Shown piece by piece: positions 33,838 to 41,871 of a DNA stretch of 64,000 nt. The notes beneath the pieces were generated by a model that worked only from the letters and a program-made list of their open reading frames with translations, searched no databases and was not told where the DNA came from. A program made the translations under genes and the position numbers. Numbering within the stretch: position 1 is the first letter of the stretch; every line of letters starts with the position of its first letter. This stretch comes from Oscillospiraceae bacterium. Its GTDB lineage: Bacteria; Bacillota; Clostridia; Saccharofermentanales; Saccharofermentanaceae. The stretch covers positions 103,057 through 167,056 of the forward strand of contig SVIZ01000001.1 in assembly GCA_015069205.1 (NCBI GenBank). The letters run 5' to 3'.

Positions 33838-35085
33838 TTATTTTCCGTTAAGTTCAATTATCGTTGCAATAATATCCGGTATGTATTGGTATACGAAAAG
33901 CAATAATGCAAACGAGAAGAATATCCACATCTCAACGCTGTGTGTCATCGAGTGCAAAATGGCTTTTCTTGCCGGCTCTCCTGGCATTACAGCCAACTTA
34001 AATTTCTTGCGTTTTACGATAAGCATGATAAATCCGACTATCTGGAAACTTACCAGTAATCCGATCCAAAGCAAAAGGAGCAAAAGCATCGGCAAAACGG
34101 ACTTTATGATAACTGAATCATCAATATTGGCATTAATATTTCCGGTTGCCATATCGATTCCCATGCTCTTCATCAATGCGTTAAACAGTTCGACCGTTAC
34201 AGTTGATGTTACGAGATTCATGCTCGCGTGCATGATCATGGTGTAGATTATGTTACCTGTCCTTATGTACACAAAAGCAAATAACACACCGATAAAGAAT
34301 GCAAAGAAGAACTGCTGGAAATTGCCGTGCCACAGACCGAACATGATTCCTGACATTGCGCAACTGATAAATTCGCCGTGACGGATGGTCCTGTCAATAA
34401 GAAACTTTCTGAACAGGAGTTCCTCAAATATTGCAGGCAGTATTCCAATGGAAATGATCCTTATGACCGTGCCTGATGAGAATACCAGATTGTTGCTGAG
34501 TTCTGCTGCAGCATCCTCGCTGTCAGCGGTCATAGAACCGATAGTTGTCAGGACCAAATGTATCGGCATTCCCATGAGAGATCCGACCTGTGTGAGTCCG
34601 TACATCATCATTATAAGAAGCAGAAGCTGTCCGATCTTCATGGGTTTCTTCTCTATCTTGGTTACCGGAAGTTTTCTAAGTGCTAATGCAAGGACCGTAG
34701 TTCCGATAACACAAACATTTATCGAGTTAAGAACTATGTATATCGTTGCGAAATTCTCAGTGTAAAAATCGTAAAAGAAAACACTCAGCAATATTGATGC
34801 AAGCTTGATCACGAAGACGAAGCACCATCCGAAGATCGCATATCTGACCGCGATAGCACCAAGCATCTCTTCGATGGTATCCGTTCTCGTGTAAAACTGC
34901 GTAAGGATCAAAAGGACTGCCAAAAGCGGCAATGCTGCTGCCGCAACGAAAGGAACGCCGTAAAGCACCGCTTCCGAACCATACAATAATCCGTTTGTGT
35001 TTGTAAGAGTCAATAACACAGCAGATATCACGATCAGCACGATTGCAGCGACGGATAATCCCCTGCGAAAAGCTTTATCTTCCAT
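33838..35085 (-). CDS. CPBP-family intramembrane metalloprotease (CAAX-like)
   Basis: The 415-residue polytopic protein carries the CPBP/ABI signature: EELLFR (Glu221, Glu222, Arg226), LWHGNF (His253) and MIMHASMN (His286, Asn290). The fold is that of the Rce1-type glutamate protease in the membrane. Bacterial members are linked to bacteriocin maturation or self-immunity, competence or unknown processing. No bacteriocin gene is next to it, so the substrate is unknown. About ten membrane segments extend from residue 10 to the end, more than the minimal eight. Confidence 0.87.
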   Translation of the reverse strand: MEDKAFRRGLSVAAIVLIVISAVLLTLTNTNGLLYGSEAVLYGVPFVAAAALPLLAVLLILTQFYTRTDTIEEMLGAIAVRYAIFGWCFVFVIKLASILLSVFFYDFYTENFATIYIVLNSINVCVIGTTVLALALRKLPVTKIEKKPMKIGQLLLLIMMMYGLTQVGSLMGMPIHLVLTTIGSMTADSEDAAAELSNNLVFSSGTVIRIISIGILPAIFEELLFRKFLIDRTIRHGEFISCAMSGIMFGLWHGNFQQFFFAFFIGVLFAFVYIRTGNIIYTMIMHASMNLVTSTVTVELFNALMKSMGIDMATGNINANIDDSVIIKSVLPMLLLLLLWIGLLVSFQIVGFIMLIVKRKKFKLAVMPGEPARKAILHSMTHSVEMWIFFSFALLLFVYQYIPDIIATIIELNGK

Positions 35086-35263
35086 ATTATCCTCCCTGTC
35101 AGGTCAAAACACCTGTTCCGAAGGGTATTATACTCAATATTTATTTACTATTCCGTAAAAAAGCAACGGATTTTTATAAAATTTAAGGTAATGTTAAGAA
35201 TGCTTTTCAGACAATTTGCGTGTATACTGTCGTAGTTATCTTTAAGAAAAGAGGGAAATTTTT

Positions 35264-36376
35264 ATGTCAGATTCAAAAGTTTACAGGATTTTCGTAGTAA
35301 ATCCCGGCAGCACGTCAACCAAAGTAGAGTTTTTCGAGAACGAGAAAAGCATTCTTGAAGGCAACGTATTCCACGATTCAGCGATCCTAAAAAATTTCCC
35401 TACGATTAACGACCAGCTGGATTACCGTATGGAATATGTAATGAAGTGGCTGAAAGATAACAACATTGACCTTACGGGTGTTGATGCCATCGTCGGAAGA
35501 GGCGGAGCTTGCTACCCGATCGAGGGCGGCACATATGAAGTAGACGACAGACTCATAAACGACGTCCGTGAAGCCAAGGGCGGCGTATATCACTCAAGCA
35601 TGCTCGGCGTACAGATGGCCAAGAGACTTCACGACGAATTCGGCGGAAGACTTCTCATGGTAGACCCCATCGTTGTTGACGAATATCAGGATGTTGCAAG
35701 GATCACAGGCGTTAAAGGCATATACAGAACATCTGCCACTCACGCTCTTAACCTCAGGGCAACAGCTCATAAGTATGCTAAGAGTGTCGGCAAAAAATAT
35801 AACGAGATGAACCTCATCGTATGCCACATCGACGGCGGAATCACGATCACTGCGCATCAGCACGGCAGAATGATCGATGCCAATGACGGAAGCGGCGGAG
35901 ACGGCCCGATGACTCCTACAAGAATGGGAACAATGGCAGTTACTGATGTTCTCACTAAGTTATATGACAGACCTAAGGAAGAGATCAGAAGCCTCTGCCT
36001 TGCTACTGGCGGTCTCTCCTCCTGGTTCGGCACTTCCAATTCAGATACTATCCACGAGATGGTTGAAGCAGGTGACCCCAAAGCTAAGCTTATCTGGAAC
36101 GCAATGATCTATCAGATCACAAAGTGGATCGGATCCATGGCATGCGTTCTTCACGGCGAAGTTGACGGCATCGTTCTAACAGGCGGTCTCATGCGTTTCC
36201 AGGATGTGCTTGACGGCATCACTGAAGCATGCGGATGGATCGCACCTATCGCCTCCTACCCCGGTGAGCTTGAACATGAAGCTATGAGAGCTGCCGCATT
36301 GAGAGTTTTAAGAGGCGACGAGCAGGCAAAGATATATCCGGGCAAACCGAGATTCGAAGGATTCGATTTTCTTTAA
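35264..36376 (+). CDS. buk: Butyrate kinase
   Basis: The 370-residue kinase of the ASKHA fold converts butyryl phosphate and ADP to butyrate and ATP. The phosphate-binding opening VNPGSTSTKV lies near residue 12, HIDGGITI in the middle and TGGLMRFQDVL near the end. Length fits butyrate kinase (about 355-370) better than acetate kinase (about 400). The start has GAGGGAAAT upstream. A phosphotransacetylase-type gene follows after 12 bases, so the pair makes ATP from an acyl-CoA. Branched-chain acyl phosphates are also possible substrates. Confidence 0.9.
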   Translation: MSDSKVYRIFVVNPGSTSTKVEFFENEKSILEGNVFHDSAILKNFPTINDQLDYRMEYVMKWLKDNNIDLTGVDAIVGRGGACYPIEGGTYEVDDRLINDVREAKGGVYHSSMLGVQMAKRLHDEFGGRLLMVDPIVVDEYQDVARITGVKGIYRTSATHALNLRATAHKYAKSVGKKYNEMNLIVCHIDGGITITAHQHGRMIDANDGSGGDGPMTPTRMGTMAVTDVLTKLYDRPKEEIRSLCLATGGLSSWFGTSNSDTIHEMVEAGDPKAKLIWNAMIYQITKWIGSMACVLHGEVDGIVLTGGLMRFQDVLDGITEACGWIAPIASYPGELEHEAMRAAALRVLRGDEQAKIYPGKPRFEGFDFL

Positions 36377-36388
36377 GGAGATATTGAT

Positions 36389-37399
36389 ATGAGTTTTATC
36401 GAGACAATCCAGAACAGAGCCAGAAACGACGTTAAGACTATCGTTCTTCCCGAATCAGAAGACGACAGAACAATACTTGCAGCAGCAAAGGTCCTCGCTG
36501 ACGGTACCGCTGCTCCCATAATCATCGGAACTGAAGAAGAAGTCATGGGTTCCGCAGCAAGACTCGGTGCAGACCTTAGAGGCGTACAGATACTTGATCA
36601 CACAAAGTCAGCAGAGATCGATAAGTATGCAGCTCTTCTTGCAGAGATCAGAGCAAAGAAAGGCATGACCTTTGAAAAGGCAAAAGAACTCATCTCAGGT
36701 GACAAGCTCACATTCGGCATCATGATGGTCAAGTCAGGTGATGCTGACGGTCTTGTATCAGGTGCATGCCATACATCTGCAGACATGTTAAGACCTGCTC
36801 TCCAGATCATTAAGACAGCACCTGAAAGAAAGATCGCATCCATCGCTTTCATGTTCGAACTTCCCGACAAGTCTATCGGTGAAGACGGCATCATCCTCTG
36901 TGCTGACTGCGCACTCATGCAGGATCCTACACCTGAAGAACTCGCTGAGATCGGTGCAGAATCTGCTGCATCATTTGAAGCACTCATCGGAAAGAAAGCC
37001 AAGGTTGCTTTCCTCTGCCACTCTACAAAGGGTTCAGCAAATCACCCCTTCGTTGATAAGGTAGTAGAAGCAGTAAAGATCGCCAAAGAAAAGTATCCTG
37101 ATGTCCTTTTGGACGGCGAGTTGCAGCTTGATGCCGCCATCATTCCCGAGATCGGTGCATCAAAGGCTCCCGGCTCACCCGTTGCAGGTCAGGCTAACGT
37201 CCTCATCTTCCCTAACCTTGAGGCCGGAAACATCGGTTATAAGCTCATCCAGAGAATCGGCAAGGCAGAAGCTTACAGCTTCCTTCAGGGTCTTGCAGCG
37301 CCCGTTAACGACCTTTCCAGAGGATGCAGCGTTGACGAGCTTGCCGGCGTAATCGTTATCACCGCAGTTCAGGCCCAGCAGATGGCAACAGCGAAATAA
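36389..37399 (+). CDS. pta: Phosphate acetyltransferase (Pta/Ptb family)
   Basis: The 336-residue enzyme exchanges CoA for phosphate on an acyl group. It resembles Pta more than Ptb: it opens MSFIETIQNRARNDVKTIVL, has the usual PTA length (about 330; Ptb is about 300) and shows GELQLDAAI and ANVLIFPNLEAGNIGYKL near 248-290. It is translated just after butyrate kinase. Acetate kinase is not seen in the window. Whether it prefers acetyl- or butyryl-CoA cannot be decided from sequence; the pairing with Buk suggests relaxed or butyryl specificity. Confidence 0.88.
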   Translation: MSFIETIQNRARNDVKTIVLPESEDDRTILAAAKVLADGTAAPIIIGTEEEVMGSAARLGADLRGVQILDHTKSAEIDKYAALLAEIRAKKGMTFEKAKELISGDKLTFGIMMVKSGDADGLVSGACHTSADMLRPALQIIKTAPERKIASIAFMFELPDKSIGEDGIILCADCALMQDPTPEELAEIGAESAASFEALIGKKAKVAFLCHSTKGSANHPFVDKVVEAVKIAKEKYPDVLLDGELQLDAAIIPEIGASKAPGSPVAGQANVLIFPNLEAGNIGYKLIQRIGKAEAYSFLQGLAAPVNDLSRGCSVDELAGVIVITAVQAQQMATAK

Positions 37400-37428
37400 T
37401 CGATTTCAGAAAACTAATGTAAAATATA

Positions 37429-37463
37429 GGAAGCGTTGACTGTTCAGCGCTTCTTATTTTTTG
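37429..37463 (+). terminator. Terminator of buk-pta
   Basis: GAAGCG (37430-37435) pairs with CGCTTC (37448-37453) and TTATTTTTTG follows. It separates the kinase operon from the DUF4037 gene. Confidence 0.7.
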
Positions 37464-37482
37464 CATAAAGGTTGATCTGATT

Positions 37483-38451
37483 ATGTGGAACGGACTTAAG
37501 ATCTCAGAAATGTTTTTCGAAGAGTACGGTCTTCCGATGCTCGAGAAAAACTTCGCTGAATATAAAGATGAAATAGCAGCAGGCCTGGTCGGACAGACAT
37601 CAGAATGCTTCGGATACGATGACTATATCTCACGTGATCACGACTACGCTCCGGGCTTCTGCCTGTGGCTTCCCGAAGAACTTAAGAAGAAGATCGGTGA
37701 CGAACTTCAGAAAGCATATGATGAACTTCCCGTGGAAGAGTTCATATTAAACCACAGAGCCGATGTCGGAATGGCTGAACCAAGCAACATAATGACAGGT
37801 GCCAGAAGCCACCGTGTCGGTGTGCACAGTATTGAAGAATTCTATTTTGAACATACGGGAATGACAAAAGCGCCTGTTACTACACAGGAATGGCTTGCCA
37901 CTCCCATGATGCATTTATCCGAAGCAGTCAACGGAAAAGTATTTCGTGACCCTTCAGGTGAATTCAGTGCTATAAGAAATGTTTGGGCGGGTTTCTATCC
38001 GGAAGATCTAATAAAGAAGAAAGTCGCTGCAGACCTTGCCATGGCGGGTAAAACCGGGCAATTTAATTATGTTCGCTCCATAAAACGTGGTGATATCGGG
38101 GCCGCTTATTGCTGCGTTACAGAATTCATATACAAGATTACTGCGGCATTGTTCCTTCTTAACGGCCGGTATATGCCATACTACAAATGGCGGTTTAGAG
38201 CGATGAAGGAGTTTACCACCTTGAGCTGCGTGGCTGAGCCGCTTTTGAAGCTTTCTCAAATGAGCGAAGAAGAAAGTCCGGGTAAGGTAGATCTTATTGA
38301 AGAAATAAGCGGCTCTATTGTCAAGGAACTGGTTAAACGCGGTTGGTCTTCGGGCTACAGCGACTATCTTCTCGACAATGCAAAACTCGTGATGAAGACC
38401 ATAAGTGATACAGAGATTGCATCTTGGAATGTATTCGTCGGTGAAGATTGA
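37483..38451 (+). CDS. DUF4037 protein, nucleotidyltransferase-like
   Basis: The 322-residue protein shows the DUF4037 block SECFGYDDYISRDHDYAPG (Ser40, Asp52, Asp54), which resembles the G-S...D-x-D active site of minimal nucleotidyltransferases, and a helical carboxy-terminal part (about 190-310). No substrate is known to me. The family may adenylylate or otherwise modify a small molecule or protein. The gene has no neighbour in an operon: a terminator precedes it and a minus-strand gene follows 8 bases later. No ribosome site of good strength is seen; the start is the first ATG of the conserved region. Confidence 0.8.
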   Translation: MWNGLKISEMFFEEYGLPMLEKNFAEYKDEIAAGLVGQTSECFGYDDYISRDHDYAPGFCLWLPEELKKKIGDELQKAYDELPVEEFILNHRADVGMAEPSNIMTGARSHRVGVHSIEEFYFEHTGMTKAPVTTQEWLATPMMHLSEAVNGKVFRDPSGEFSAIRNVWAGFYPEDLIKKKVAADLAMAGKTGQFNYVRSIKRGDIGAAYCCVTEFIYKITAALFLLNGRYMPYYKWRFRAMKEFTTLSCVAEPLLKLSQMSEEESPGKVDLIEEISGSIVKELVKRGWSSGYSDYLLDNAKLVMKTISDTEIASWNVFVGED

Positions 38452-38459
38452 TAAGATTT

Positions 38460-38699
38460 CTAATTTCCGCTCTTATCAGGCAGTACTAACGCAACGTGGC
38501 CGGAATCTTCGACCGAAGATTCCACCCTCGGTTTGTCAGTATATATACTGAAAGAAGAACTGTTTCTGACTGCGTTCCAGCGTGCGAAAACAATAACAAA
38601 CACCATTGTTATTGCGAGCAGGAAGCCCGCAATAACAACGAATCCGCTCCCCATATTTGCGGCATGATTTTTAACTTTTAACGCCAAATCCGGAAACAT
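38460..38699 (-). CDS. Small single-pass membrane protein
   Basis: The 79-residue product begins with an excellent ribosome site (AAAGGGGGGAAAG). One membrane helix spans about 18-39 (FVVIAGFLLAITMVFVIVFA), followed by a short polar tail with Arg, Ser and Asp. I do not recognise the family. It lies 100 bases downstream of a two-component operon on the same strand and may belong to its transcript. Confidence 0.65.
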   Translation of the reverse strand: MFPDLALKVKNHAANMGSGFVVIAGFLLAITMVFVIVFARWNAVRNSSSFSIYTDKPRVESSVEDSGHVALVLPDKSGN

Positions 38700-38800
38700 G
38701 TCTTTCCCCCCTTTGCTTAACTTCTGAGGTTATTATCACAAAGGAGAAAATCAAAAAAGTACTAAATCGGCATCAAAATGGCATCAATTGTAAACAAATG

Positions 38801-39538
38801 CTAGATTGAATATATCATGCCATACGGAGTGGAAAAGTTAACCGATAACTCAAATGTGTAGTTCTTATCATCCTTGAAAATAAACAGATAAGTAGCCGAA
38901 TCCTCGTAATATGTATTATCAACCAGATGGTAAGTAACTATTTTCGCATTGAGTCTTGAAGCATAGTGATTATAAATAGCCGTGCGGAATCTGTCGCTTA
39001 AGAACTGGTATCCGTCAGTTGAATCATCAAAACCGTGAACGAGGTCATCCCAGTATTCCGCATCACCATAGAATCCGCATCGCAGAATAGCACCTGTCTT
39101 ATCATCAACAAGACAATCGAATGTCCAGTGATCATCAAGAAGTATAGATACGGCCCAGACAACGATCGTACCTCTGTTATTTTCGAGATTGATTATCATC
39201 GGCGCTGCATACCAGTTTTGTGCCACGTTGAATCTGTATCCGGTAAAGTCAGCAAGAAAATCTCCCATTATCTTGGCAAGTTCTTCTTCCTGGACGAATA
39301 TGCCTTTATCGATCTCAACACCGCCGGAGATTTCATAATCCACGTTTGCGATGCCGATCTTCTGATTCATCGCAAGGTCATCCCTGTACGAGAGATTGAT
39401 CTGCTGGATCTCAAGATCTTTCTGCATACCTTCGCTGAACTTATCGTATGCATCAAAATCAACAATGGGAAGGAACCACCCGAAAGCGGCTGCGAGAATA
39501 ATGAAAAATGCAGTAATCACAGAACTCAGTTTTCTCAT
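38801..39538 (-). CDS. Membrane-anchored protein coupled to a sensor kinase
   Basis: ATG 39538 is chosen: AAAGGAGATAAC precedes it and it overlaps the kinase stop as ATGA. The product is 245 residues with one amino-terminal signal anchor (about 5-24, SVITAFFIILAAAFGWFLP) and an outward part rich in Tyr, Asp and Phe, apparently beta-structured. No family is recognised. Position after the response regulator and kinase suggests an accessory or sensory partner of the two-component system, as seen for small lipoprotein or anchored regulators in Firmicutes. Confidence 0.75.
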   Translation of the reverse strand: MRKLSSVITAFFIILAAAFGWFLPIVDFDAYDKFSEGMQKDLEIQQINLSYRDDLAMNQKIGIANVDYEISGGVEIDKGIFVQEEELAKIMGDFLADFTGYRFNVAQNWYAAPMIINLENNRGTIVVWAVSILLDDHWTFDCLVDDKTGAILRCGFYGDAEYWDDLVHGFDDSTDGYQFLSDRFRTAIYNHYASRLNAKIVTYHLVDNTYYEDSATYLFIFKDDKNYTFELSVNFSTPYGMIYSI

Positions 39539-40911
39539 CCCGTTATCTCCTTTATCATAACGGTAACGCATGTTCCATTACCTTCTCTTGATGCGAAAGA
39601 GATGGTTCCGTTATGGAGTTCAATTATCTCCTTACAAAGATTCAATCCGAGTCCTACACCGCCCTGCGCCCTTGAACGTGATTTATCAACACGGTAGAAA
39701 GCTTCGGTAATATGCTTGATTGCTTCTTCCGGCATTCCTCTTCCGTTATCGATAACTCTTATGCGGTAAAAACCCTTTACACTCTCGCCGAGTATCATGA
39801 TGTTTCCGCCATTATCAAGTGCCTTTCTGGCGTTATCCAGAAGGTTAGTAATAACGGAGCTGAAAAGGTCAGGCTCAACCATGCACATTGAGGGTTCAAG
39901 ACGGCACTGGAGCACGATCCTGTTTTTCTTATATACAGGCTGAAGATGAATAGTAAGCGTCTCGATCATATTCTTCATATCGGTCGGAACAAACTTGATA
40001 TCCTGTTTCTTCATCATGAGCATATCGAGAAGCTTTAACGACAACGATTCAAGTCTCTTGCCTTCAGAGAAAATATAGTTAGCGGCTTCCTGTGTCTCAT
40101 CGGCATTTAATGCCTGGCTTCTTAAAAGATCCGCATAACCGATGATGGATGTCATAGGTGTCTTAAGTTCATGCGCAAAGCTTCCCATGAAGCGTTCCTG
40201 CTGTTCCATCGACATACGGAGCTCTGTAATGTTATCTTCAAGTTTTTCGGCCATGTTATCAAAGTCTGAACCGAGCTGTCCTATCTCATCGTGCGACTTT
40301 GAATTGACTCTTGAATCGTAATGGCCTGAGGACAATTCCCTGGCCGTTCTGGATAACTTATACAAAGGTTTGGTAATAAGGTATGACGTGATCCACGCTG
40401 CAAGACCTCCGATGAGTATCAGAACAATAAGAACCTGGTGATATACTTTCAACTGATCATCTCTTGCCTGGTATACTGGAGTGACGTCATAAAGGATAAC
40501 CAGTTCAAGCGGTTTCTCGTTTGTCTTGATGACGCCGTTTATCTGATACAGATGTCTTCCGTCTCTTGTAAAAAGGAACGATTCAAATTCGGATTCCGTA
40601 TCATAATCGGATTTGCTCTCACCATTCTGATAAAGGATCCTGTCACCTCTAATGAGACTGATGCCGACAAGACTGTCAGCCGTATTCATACGTTCAAGCG
40701 CAGTACTGATGCTTGAGAAATCCTGCTGGATATCAACGAAGTTAACGAGCTGAACTGACTGAAGAAGCATCTCATAAGATTCCGCACAGATATTCTCGTA
40801 CTGTTCAAGGCTACTTCTGAAATTCTGTCGTATCAGAAGAAGACCTCCCACACCGTAACTTAATGTGAGAAGCCAGATCATTACGAGGAGCATCTTCTGC
40901 CGGAATCGCAT
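39535..40911 (-). CDS. Sensor histidine kinase
   Basis: ATG 40911 follows GGAGGCTTAATA, which lies in the end of the response regulator gene; upstream codons are excluded. The 458-residue kinase has two membrane helices (about 8-28 and 157-178) flanking an extracytoplasmic sensor part of about 125 residues, a HAMP segment (about 180-230), the phospho-acceptor His247 in FAHELKTPMTSIIGY, the N box NLLDNARKAL, and G boxes DNGRGMP and GVGLGLNL. It phosphorylates the regulator encoded 2 bases upstream. The sensed signal is unknown; the adjacent copper operon is a possible but unproven link. Confidence 0.92.
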   Translation of the reverse strand: MRFRQKMLLVMIWLLTLSYGVGGLLLIRQNFRSSLEQYENICAESYEMLLQSVQLVNFVDIQQDFSSISTALERMNTADSLVGISLIRGDRILYQNGESKSDYDTESEFESFLFTRDGRHLYQINGVIKTNEKPLELVILYDVTPVYQARDDQLKVYHQVLIVLILIGGLAAWITSYLITKPLYKLSRTARELSSGHYDSRVNSKSHDEIGQLGSDFDNMAEKLEDNITELRMSMEQQERFMGSFAHELKTPMTSIIGYADLLRSQALNADETQEAANYIFSEGKRLESLSLKLLDMLMMKKQDIKFVPTDMKNMIETLTIHLQPVYKKNRIVLQCRLEPSMCMVEPDLFSSVITNLLDNARKALDNGGNIMILGESVKGFYRIRVIDNGRGMPEEAIKHITEAFYRVDKSRSRAQGGVGLGLNLCKEIIELHNGTISFASREGNGTCVTVMIKEITG

Positions 40912-40913
40912 TA

Positions 40914-41567
40914 TTAAGCCTCCAGCCTGTATCCTACCTTCGGCACAGCATGAATAACCTCTTCCCATCCGAGCTTCTTACGAAGTCTCTGAACATGAAG
41001 ATCTACTGTCTTGCTTCCATATGGGAAAGGTTCATTCCAGACGCGCTCATAAATCGTCTCTCTGTACATCGCGATTCCGGGGTTCCTCGCGAAAAGAAGA
41101 AGCAGTTCATACTCCTTCGGCGTAAGCGGAATCGGATAAGAATCTTTATAGACGATCATTGCTTTTGTATCGATAACAAGGCCTGCAATACGGATCTCTG
41201 TATCCGTCTTGTTATATCGGCGCAAAACTACATTTACTCTTGCAAGCAATTCGATGATCTCGAACGGTTTGGCAAGATAATCTTCTGCACCAAGCTCAAG
41301 GCCTCTTACTCTGTCCTCGACCATATTCTTTGCAGTAAGGAATATAACCGGAACCTTCATCGGACGGATATACTGCATAAGAGAGAATCCGTCGATCTTC
41401 GGGATCATTACATCAAGAAGAATAAGGTCATAAACGTTGTTCTTGATCATATTGAGAGCCTCTTCGCCGTCAAATGCACACGTGCATGAATAGCCTGATT
41501 TTGTAAGGCTCATCCTGATAAGATTTGATATTGGTTTTTCGTCTTCGACAATTAGTATATGAATCAT
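40914..41567 (-). CDS. OmpR/PhoB-family response regulator
   Basis: ATG 41567 is used (GAGGTGGGGAAAT in front); a TTG five codons upstream is discounted. The 217-residue regulator has a receiver domain with the acceptor Asp52 in LILLDVMIP, a Thr in FLTAKN and KPFE, and a winged-helix effector domain (about 125-217) with GSKTVDLHVQRLRKKLGW and a final GYRLEA. It is first in the operon regulator-kinase-anchored protein. A target site cannot be read; autoregulation is common in this family. Confidence 0.93.
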   Translation of the reverse strand: MIHILIVEDEKPISNLIRMSLTKSGYSCTCAFDGEEALNMIKNNVYDLILLDVMIPKIDGFSLMQYIRPMKVPVIFLTAKNMVEDRVRGLELGAEDYLAKPFEIIELLARVNVVLRRYNKTDTEIRIAGLVIDTKAMIVYKDSYPIPLTPKEYELLLLFARNPGIAMYRETIYERVWNEPFPYGSKTVDLHVQRLRKKLGWEEVIHAVPKVGYRLEA

Positions 41568-41661
41568 ATTTCCCCACCTCAAACATTACAATTATACATT
41601 GAAGCGGGGAAATGGACTATCAATTATTATTTAGGTTGTTGCAAACAGCCTTTTCGTTCTG

Positions 41662-41871
41662 TCAGGAAATGCCTGTAACTTTAAAATCCTTGTCCTCAAC
41701 AGCCTTTGTAAGAATATCGTCTGCAACATCTTTCTCGAGAGCGACAACTGCCGTACCCTTATCGTGAGAAACATCAGCAGAAATAACGCCTTCCAAAGCT
41801 TCCAAAGCCTTCTTTACTGTTGCTTCGCAGTGTCCGCACATCATGCCTTCGATAGTAATAGTCTTTTCCAT
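41662..41871 (-). CDS. copZ: CopZ-like copper chaperone from an internal start in copA
   Basis: Inside the copA frame, ATG 41871 is preceded by AAAGGAG with a 9-base gap, a standard ribosome site. Initiation there would give a 69-residue single HMA domain starting MEKTITIEGMMCGHC, with metal cysteines 12 and 15, the size and shape of CopZ. The same residues are also the tail of CopA. So the segment can be made both as part of the pump and as a free chaperone. It may reflect a separate copZ gene whose upstream stop codon was lost. The internal product is predicted from the ribosome site only. Confidence 0.6.
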   Translation of the reverse strand: MEKTITIEGMMCGHCEATVKKALEALEGVISADVSHDKGTAVVALEKDVADDILTKAVEDKDFKVTGIS

